Assembly (NCBI GenBank): GCA_014529385.2
Contig: CM043969.1
Coordinates: 27,997,946 to 28,061,945 of the forward strand
Source: Adiantum capillus-veneris
Lineage: Eukaryota > Streptophyta > Polypodiopsida > Polypodiales > Pteridaceae
DNA length: 64,000 nucleotides
Direction: 5' to 3'
Position 1 is the stretch's first letter. Every line of letters starts with the position of its first letter. The notes beneath the pieces were generated by a model, which saw nothing but the letters and a program-made list of their open reading frames with translations, had not been told where the DNA came from and searched no databases. Shown here one piece after another: positions 57,060 to 64,000 of the stretch. The translations under genes and the position numbers were made by a program.

Positions 57060-59363
57060 TCACAAATCATCTCCATCTTCAAAAATTGCAACCATATCAT
57101 CTACTTCGTCTATATCTGAGCATTGTGAAACTATCTCCCATTCCATATCATCATCATCATCATCAACTTCTGCAGAAATAGCTTCATGCGTTTGGAAGAC
57201 TCCATATTTCTTTTGAGCGGCTCTAGTTGCAATGTTTTGAGGCTTATGAATAAGTCTCATATTACAAAAAACATACACCAAATCAGCAGCACGTTAAGTA
57301 TGAAGTCTATTTCGCTTTTTAGTGTTCAGAAAGTCGAATGCTGACCAGTTTCGCTCACAACTTCCACTTGATGCAACTACTGATAAAACTCTAACTACAA
57401 TGAGTTGAAACTCCACTTTCTCTCCATCGTACTCCTTCCACCATAAAGGTGCACTTGTTTTGCCAATGGCATCTATATGCCACGGATCCTGAAACATACC
57501 AGTTTTGTTGGAATAATCTACTCGCTGATGAAAAGCTACTTTTCCATCTTCGTGCCCTAAGAGTTGGGAGCACACTGTTTTAAATTCGGACATAACTTCT
57601 TTGTTGGCAGATTGCTGATGCATTTGAAACTTAGGATCCAATACAAAAGCTGCACCATGTAATGGCGTATGCAACTGCACCCAATGCTTGTTAACAATTG
57701 TAATCATGGTAGCTTTATCCTTTGCACCAAAACTAACATTTTCTCTTAGCTTGCGTATAGCCTCTGACATATACCAGTAGACCCGACCAAAAATAAAAGA
57801 ATCTGTGTCAACTGCTCTCAAAAGATCTACAAATGGCTTTGACACAGTTACTATTCTTTCTACATTACGCCAAAAGATTGGCGAGTTTACTATTTGCGCA
57901 CATCGACCAGCTGCTTCCTGATAACTTGGATACTTGCTGAGCCATCCATCCCATCTTCTATCTGCTAAGGTTTCCATCAATGCAGGCTTCAACTCTTGCA
58001 AAGCAGCAAGAACATAGTATGTCGTAGCAAACCTTGTCGCGCAAAATATTTGCAAAGCTTTATTTGGTGCCTTGGTTCGAAAAAGAGCATACGAAAATTG
58101 ATGCTCTCTAATGAATTTCACCACATGATTTGCATCCAATAAAGTTTGCTTCACACATGCAATTTTACCAATATCTTTTAAAAGAAAATTTAGAGTGTGA
58201 GCTACACATGGTACCCAAGAAATCTCCGGATACTTGACTTGAATAGCTCTTCCTGCTCCTTTGTGACAATAGCAGTCACATTCTTTGGTCCACCTGCCTT
58301 TGCAATTTCACGCTCATACACCCCTGCTAGGTAGGTGATAGTCTTCTCTTTCAATGAGCTGTCAATTGCTTCCACAAACATAGCCCCTCTAGGCTTAATA
58401 AGCATTACATTGATTTAAGGTTTTTTTTGACAGTTAGTCTATCCATCCAATGCTATGGTGCGTCCATATGCTGGAACAAACTCTAGCACTGTGCATTTGA
58501 GAATGGCTTCAGTACTGGCTTTGACTTTATCAAGATATTCAGTTCGCATCTTGTTATAGTCAGGAAACACAAATCCTTTTTTGGCTGTACTCATCCCCGG
58601 GACAGTCACTTATCAAAAGACCCCTATATCACGTGCGTTCAAGAGGTAATTAATAATACCCCAATATACATACTATACTTACACTGTGAGCCTATTTAAA
58701 CCCCCCCCCCCCTATGTATGTATACATTTTTATACATTTTGGTCTTTTAATAATTCTCTCCGGTTAACTCACGTGATATCATACACATTCTAAAAAGTGA
58801 CCGCCCCGGGTAGTCATCAAAGCATCTTGAAATATTGGATTGCCCATAGCATTGAACGATATGCCACACGCAACAAATGCTTGTGTCCATTTTAAATGCA
58901 ACTCAAACAACCATTGCTTACCTAATGCTTCAGGCATTGTCTGTCCATTGGATGACGCTCTTCCGGATTTGCTTGTGCTAGGAACTCCTCCTGATGTAGA
59001 AGCATGTCCATGAAGAGGGTTCAATTGAGAACTCTGATCGTTTACTTGAGTGGTAAACACCTCTTTTGTTGCCTCGTTGCATACAAATGGTTCAATATTT
59101 GCATGAATATCTTTAGAAACATCACCTTTATGTTTAGCTGCAAGAATCGACTTTACTTTGCGAGAATACATGGGAAATTTTTCATGGATATCTCTTGGTT
59201 GTGCCCCGCACTTTTCAACATTGCCAGGGACTTTAAATAAATGCTCTTTAATTCTGGTTGCATTACCACTGAAATGGTGGCCACAAGATTTACATTTAAG
59301 TCGAGATGTATTTCTCCCAGCTTTCAACTCATGCACATAACTCCACTCTTGTCCTTTCACCAT
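57060..59363 (-). pseudogene. hAT transposase (BED finger, DUF659, hAT dimerisation), interrupted by a MITE
   Basis: The likely start is MVKGQEWSYVHEL (ATG at 59363). Domains: BED-type finger (LKCKSCGHHFSGNATRIKEH), linker, then a 215-bp MITE (58596-58810) at DALM; past it the frame continues (KKGFVFPDYNKMR) into DUF659 (PRGAMFVEAIDSS, 58202-58405), the RNase H-like catalytic region (VAHTLN-type near 58200, then 57294-58154) and the C-terminal dimerisation block (ASSGSCERNWSAFDFLNTKK). In-frame stops occur near 58430 and at 57291-57293 (TAA between LHT and RAADLVYV), and a frame change sits near 58200. An acidic C-terminus follows to 57060. Once a cut-and-paste transposase, now inactive. Confidence 0.87.
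58596..58810. mobile_element. 215-bp MITE with ~45-bp terminal inverted repeats and 8-bp target duplication
   Basis: The left end CCCGGGACAGTCACTT...ATATCACGTG and right end (reverse complement) CCCGGGGCGGTCACTT...ATATCACGTG are inverted repeats. The flanks TACTCATC (58588-58595) and TAGTCATC (58811-58818) are an 8-bp duplication with one change. Removing the insert and one flank restores the hAT transposase frame. It contains no ORF but has a run of 12 C (about 58699-58710). 8-bp duplications fit hAT-type mobilisation; the family is unknown to me. Confidence 0.88.
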
Positions 59364-59435
59364 GATGCACAAAAGTAATTTGCTAGTGAAAACAAATTCA
59401 ATAATCATTTCCATAATTAAAATCAATTTAAACAT

Positions 59436-60300
59436 TAAATTAATTTAACTAACAATGATTGAATGAAATTATAATAATTAAAAACAATGATTGAACAAAA
59501 ATAAAATAATAAAAAACAATACCATTGGATTACATATAAATTGCATCGATTTATCTAAAGTGCAAGCTTGTAGCTTTAACAAATTACGATAATCAATAAT
59601 TATAATTAAATCAAGTATTAAAATGATTATCATTATGAATTGTTATAGCTACAAGAGCTATAAGTGACATTTTTAAATGTCAAAATGATAATCACTTAAA
59701 ATACTTGATAATTATTGTATCTATGTAAAGTGCGAACAAAAAGTTCTTACACTTTACCTTATATTTTTAAGCAATTATCTATCTACAATGTGAGCATGTG
59801 TATGCTCTCACACAGTACGATAGATTTTACAGTCCAAATAAAGATAAGAGAATATCAATATTTTTGGACATGTTTTTCCTAAATTTTTACTTTAGTGAGA
59901 GCATAGCAGTGTGAATAGCTCTACACAAGACGTAAAAATATAATTTTGTTTCATTATATTCATTTTGAAGTGAGAGAAAATCTCTACACATCAAAATCGA
60001 ACTTTAAATTACATAAAATCAAATTTTATGTAATTATATTTTTAAACTAATTATCTCATGTGAGAGTACACTATATACACAACGATAATATCCTAATTTT
60101 TTTAATAAGTCACTTTCAAGTGTCAATTAATTGAACACATTGACAGGTGATTCTTATAATTACATTTTGTATTAGGTGGGAGATTAAACTCTTCACAAAA
60201 TACAAACTTTCAACTATTTACTAATTTATTCAAAACAAATTTATAAATTTGAAACACAAAACTTAAAATCCATTGAATTTTAATTTTTATCTAATTCAAA
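59436..60300. repeat. AT-rich region with an array of short hairpins upstream of the hAT transposase
   Basis: No gene. A run of short inverted repeats: TATAGCT/AGCTATA (59644-59662), GTAAAGTG/CACTTTAC (59725-59757), GTGAGCAT/ATGCTC.CAC (59790-59811), GTGAGAGC/GCTCT.CAC (59895-59926), GTGAGAG/CTCT.CAC (59970-59989), a perfect 12-bp arm ATTACATAAAAT (60008-60034), TGTCAAT/ATTGACA (60120-60144) and GTGGGAG/CTCTTCAC (60176-60195). It may be the subterminal transposase-binding region of the hAT element. Confidence 0.6.
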
Positions 60301-60539
60301 TTGTTTTATTCTTTTACATATTACTCTTTTAATTGTTTGGTGAGAATACTCACATGGAAAACACTGACTTTGTGAATGATGGTGTGAAAATTGGCTGTCA
60401 CATTGGTGCAGCCAAAGTTGGTCCGCGCTATAAAGTGTGTTGTGTAGTGCAAAGGGTGTCGACAGGTGCATGGTAGAGGGCTGAAGCTAGTGTGGGAGAC
60501 CTCAGCAGGACAGTGGCAACAAAAATGCATGCTTAAAGT

Positions 60540-61320
60540 GTTTTTTTAGGCCAGGGGGCCTCCGAAGTGGGCTAATTGGGACGGCAAGTCAAGGTGTTCA
60601 AAATGCAGAAAAGGTGTCCCAAAATGGGGTGTTCAAGATGCTGTAGAAGCTCGTCCAGACGGCTCGCCAAACAGAGTCCCAGTGTGAAAGTTATGATTGT
60701 CCGAAGATGGAATGCTTTGCAGGTCTCGACGGACAGGGCAGGTACAGACAGGTGGCAAAAAACGGGATCAATGGATACACGTGTAAAGCTCAGGCTGTCG
60801 ATCATGCCGGTCTTTTCGGTTCGCCATTCGGAGCTCAAACGGGCAAGTTATGGCCTGTGGAATATTTGCCGGGGATCGAGTACGTGTTCATCGGGCCACA
60901 TTGGTAGGCTCGTGACAGGCATGTTTTTAGGGTTCGCCAAGATTCTGGAAAATGGCATGTAACGTGGGGGGTCAGTAAAAAACTGCGGCTTGCCGATCGG
61001 AGTCGGGGGCATCGAGATACGCCCACTTCAAGTGGACAGGCAATCATGGCAGAAGAAGGGAACAAGCTTGATTTTTTGCCAACTGTGCGACTTGCGGTGG
61101 AAGGATGTGGAATGTTCCGAATGCGGAAAAAGGTCTCGAGAGGTGTGGCTTGGAGGAACAAATTTGTGCACTTAGAAGCACCGACAACGTGGGAAATGAA
61201 TGCGGAAAAAAAAAACTATTTGGGTGTGAATTCAAAAAGAACAAGTGAAAGAGTCACGACGGCTTTCAAAAACAATAAGAAAGTGATAAAATTGTTAGGT
61301 TGAATTAAATTGGTATCAGT
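60540..61320 (+). mobile_element. LTR-type dispersed repeat, copy C (partial)
   Basis: Parts resemble copies A and B: the GGCTCGCCAAACAGAG.CCC block near 60660, GACGGACAGGGCA near 60728, GAGCTC.AACGGGCAAGTTATGGC near 60831. It ends at a PBS-like TTGGTATCAG near 61309. More diverged than A and B are from each other; no coding capacity. Confidence 0.5.
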
Positions 61321-61662
61321 GTTTGGGAAAGGATTGCCTTAGCTTAGTCTTGAGCCGACTGAAAATCAAGACTAGCTAGCTGCAAACCATAGTAAACGGA
61401 AGAAAAACCAATGAAATATGCGAGAAAGTCGTCCAAAACTTCTGCAAATCTCAAAAAATTTGCTAGTATTTTCGATTTTCTTCTTTGTGAGGAGGAAACT
61501 TGATCTCTAGCCGTCTAATAGAAATGTGAAGTTGTGAAATGAAAGGTGAAATAAAAAGAACTAACTAGTATGTCACTACAATCTTTTTTTCGTTTCTTTT
61601 AATAGGAATCTGCACAGATGCTCGCAATAGGAGACAAGGGGAAGAGAAGGCACGTATAGGAG

Positions 61663-61706
<44 letters not shown>

Positions 61707-61883
61707 AGAAGAAGAAGAAGAAGAAGAAGAACAAGAATTATGTGGCACCCTGGCTCAATGACACCTGTCGAAGATCAGGGCGCCGTCTCTATTTGGAAAG
61801 TGAAACACAGGGGGACATGCTGTCTGCGCAGTGGACGAGCCGAACGGGCATGCCAACAGAGGAGCAGGTAGAAGCAAACAGAT

Positions 61884-61922
<39 letters not shown>

Positions 61923-63300
61923 ATGGTGTGGGTCAGGATGGCGTGCACATCCTCCACCCTTTGGCGGCTCTGCCAAGTGGAATGCAGCTTTGGTGTCAGC
62001 AGCCTAGATGCAAAAGCGACTCTCTGTCTGTCTCGCTCTCCACCCCTAGTCTAGCTCATGCCAATGAAGAAGAAAGAGCAGAGCCGTTGGGTAGGGAGAG
62101 TGCGGAGGATGGGGACAAAAGGTAGATGGCATGAACTAGACCAAGTGTGGAGAGCATATCCTCAATGCACAAGAAGGCGGGCATGCAGGAAGACACAATG
62201 GGGTAGGAAGAGGAGAGGGGTGTGTGCATCGGCTCCAATTGAGCTCCCTCTTTTAAAAGTTAAGGGCTTGAAGGAATCTTCATGGGAAATTAATTAATTA
62301 ATTAATGTATGAAGAATTAATATGTGTGTGTATAGAATTTATTAGAATTATACTAGGTGAAGCTTCAGTTTAACATTCTAAAACAATAGAATGCAAAAAA
62401 AAAACATATATGTCTGAGTGTGCGTGTGTAAAATTTACTAAAATTATGCTTCACTTTAGCATTCTAAAACAATATAATGTAAGAAAAGTAAGAAGAGTAA
62501 AGACATGTGAGGATATGAAATGAAAAATAAGTCTCTATCATGCACTCAAAACAATGAAAGTCTCCCGAACCCAACACAACACTAAGGGTTTCTTTTACAA
62601 AGCCAAAAAGGTTGGCTTAACACTTTAGTGGAGCAAGCTTTAAAAAAAAAAATGGGCTCGCTGGCCTTTGAAAAATTAAAAGGCTAATAAAAAAAGAAAA
62701 GGGTTTTGAAGGAGACTTAAGAGCAATAACGCCGGGCTCTATTGCTAGGTGGATTTTTTTAAAAAAAGAAACGAAGGAAGGAAAGAGGAGGAGCATCGTT
62801 TTTCGAAAGAGGGTTTTTTTCTCTTTGGCTGGAGGGGAAGAAGAAAAGGAGTGGGAGAAAAAGAACGCTTCGCGTGTTCGGAATCGACGTCGACATAGAA
62901 AGGGGATCGTCATGAGACAACTCAAGAGGGTGATGTTTTTTTCAAGGAGGGGAGTTTTTTCTTGAAGTTGAAGGAAGAGGAGGAGAGGAGGGTTTTTTTT
63001 CATGCGCTCACGCTTAGTGATTGAAGCCAGGGTGTGTGATTCGTAAAGCAACTTGTAAGGGCAAGTTCCTTGGAAGAGAAGAGGCCAGTGGGGGATACCG
63101 AGAGAAGCAGCTTCTGTCAAAGTGAAGCCAATGGTGGAGGCTCGGTCGAGGTGTGCGCCGAGGAAGTCAAGATTTGAGGGATGTGTGTGCCCCTGTATAT
63201 GAAGCAGGTGATGGCCATGGTGCGGGCTAGAAAAGATCGTGCGGATCTTGTGTAGGTGTTTTTGGTTTGAAGGAGAAGCTATGATTGCCGATCTTGGCGT
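61321..63300. other. No supported gene; microsatellites
   Basis: (GA)n-(GAA)n at about 61665-61731, (CT)n at about 61887-61921, (TTAA)n at about 62288-62306. Frames around 62617-63120 arise from T- and A-rich tracts. Part of 62600-63300 may be the U3 of the LTR that ends near 63640. Confidence 0.45.
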
Positions 63301-64000
63301 CGTCTCTTTCCCCTTCCCCCCTTTCTTCTTTGCTCGTCTCTAGGATGCGTGGTGCCGGTGTGTGTGAGCGTGTGTGCCCCCCGGGCCCCGTGTGTGTGTG
63401 AGAGAGAAAGAGAGAGAGGTGTTGAGTTGTGGAAGTGCAAAAAGTGGACCAAATCGGTGTGTTCGTTGTCCGAGGACTGTGCTAGAGTGTGTGTGTTGGA
63501 CGAAGTGCAGGCGAGGCCCTGCTAGTGTGAATCGTTTTTTTTGAAGGTGTTTTTTGAGAGGACAGGGGTGCTGTGACTACCCTAAGCTATATAGGGGCAG
63601 TTGTTTGTGTGTCGGGTGTGTTCCCCATTCCCCCTCTCCATCTTCTGGTGCCCCCACTGAGGAGCACATTGATTGCTCCCAGTTAAGTGAAGAGAAGCAG
63701 TTTTTGGTGTTGGTCGACATGGCGTCTCGAAGCTATGGGCCAATTTTTACAAGTGAAGAAAATCCTGATGAGTGGGTTGCAGACTTTGAGTTGTATATGC
63801 TATCTGTGCATGCCGAACGAGGACAACAAGATGCAGACATTTCCTTTGGTGATGCGTGGGAAGGCAAAGATATGGTACGAAGCTCTAGAAGGTGAGCCGA
63901 GGCATGCTTGGCCGGCTCTTCGGGCACGCTTTCTACATGACTTCCGTAAAGAGGCGTCCCCAGTGGAGATGGATGTCAAACTGAAGGCGCTCAAGCTGGA
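63300..64000 (+). mobile_element. Retrotransposon 5' end: LTR end, PBS and gag start, cut by the window
   Basis: An LTR tail with a TATA-like CTATATAGGGG (about 63586) is followed by the PBS (63646-63663) and gag from ATG 63719 (MASRSYGPIFTSEEN). The gag core appears as NPDEWVADFELYMLSVHA, then, after a one-base frame change near 63838, TFPLVMRGKAKIWYEALEG and ARFLHDFRKEASPVEM up to the window end. Related to the decayed element at 19.9-22.9 kb. Confidence 0.75.
63646..63663 (+). other. Primer-binding site of the 63.6-kb retrotransposon
   Basis: TGGTGCCCCCACTGAGGA, starting a few bases after the LTR end. Identical to the PBS of the TR-GAG element. Confidence 0.8.

Noticed and set aside
60576-60962. 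128-residue plus-strand ORF
   Set aside because: It lies in repeat copy C; the equivalent places in copies A and B do not keep the frame.
62617-63120. 167-residue minus-strand ORF rich in Phe/Leu/Ser
   Set aside because: It derives from T/A and purine runs within a probable LTR region and has no recognisable domain.

Overview
This is a stretch of land-plant nuclear genome, probably from a large, repeat-rich genome. The evidence is a family-1 UDP-glycosyltransferase with the plant PSPG box, a CCR4-NOT subunit 11 (CNOT11) gene, plant-type Ty1/copia and Ty3/gypsy retrotransposons, a BED/DUF659 hAT transposase, a tRNA-derived SINE and abundant (GA)n/(CT)n microsatellites. The lineage cannot be fixed from sequence alone; a fern or other seed-free plant is only a guess. 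No prokaryotic, organellar, CRISPR, rRNA or functional tRNA signal was seen.

Layout. 1-5.7 kb: two nearly identical copia fragments, both minus strand, flank a LINE reverse-transcriptase remnant; the second keeps its 5' LTR and primer-binding site (PBS). 5.7-11.9 kb: a decayed Ty3/gypsy element (minus). 13.07-13.92 kb: intronless CNOT11-like gene (plus). 14.2-19.2 kb: mostly unassigned, with a SINE-like repeat in two copies. 19.9-22.9 kb: decayed gag with zinc knuckles (plus). 23.0-25.3 and 31.8-33.8 kb: two diverged copies of a non-autonomous LTR-type repeat; the first carries an 86-base poly-C run and an 80-base (AG)n tract that the second lacks. 28.4-29.1 kb: a cluster of large fold-back hairpins. 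33.8-38.1 kb: an old antisense gag remnant split by a small copia-like element (34289-37626).

38.6-40.5 kb: the UDP-glycosyltransferase, two exons on the minus strand, with a SINE inserted exactly at its stop codon. 41.97-48.47 kb: a complete LTR retrotransposon with ~1.57 kb LTRs that encodes Gag plus a long protein of unknown function and no polymerase (a TR-GAG type element); the surrounding tandem repeat supplies a paralogous empty site. 49.36-50.68 kb: a protein-kinase-like pseudogene, cut off by a complete copia element (50680-55708). 55.97-56.71 kb: an unknown stop-split ORF. 57.06-59.36 kb: a hAT transposase pseudogene interrupted by a 215-bp MITE with an 8-bp target duplication, followed by an AT-rich hairpin array. 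60.5-61.3 kb: third copy of the LTR-type repeat. 63.3-64.0 kb: LTR end, PBS and gag start of another retrotransposon running off the window.

Only the CNOT11-like gene and the glycosyltransferase look like intact host genes. The rest is layered transposon activity, with enough junctions (target duplications, PBS, LTR pairs, an empty site) to reconstruct several insertions.
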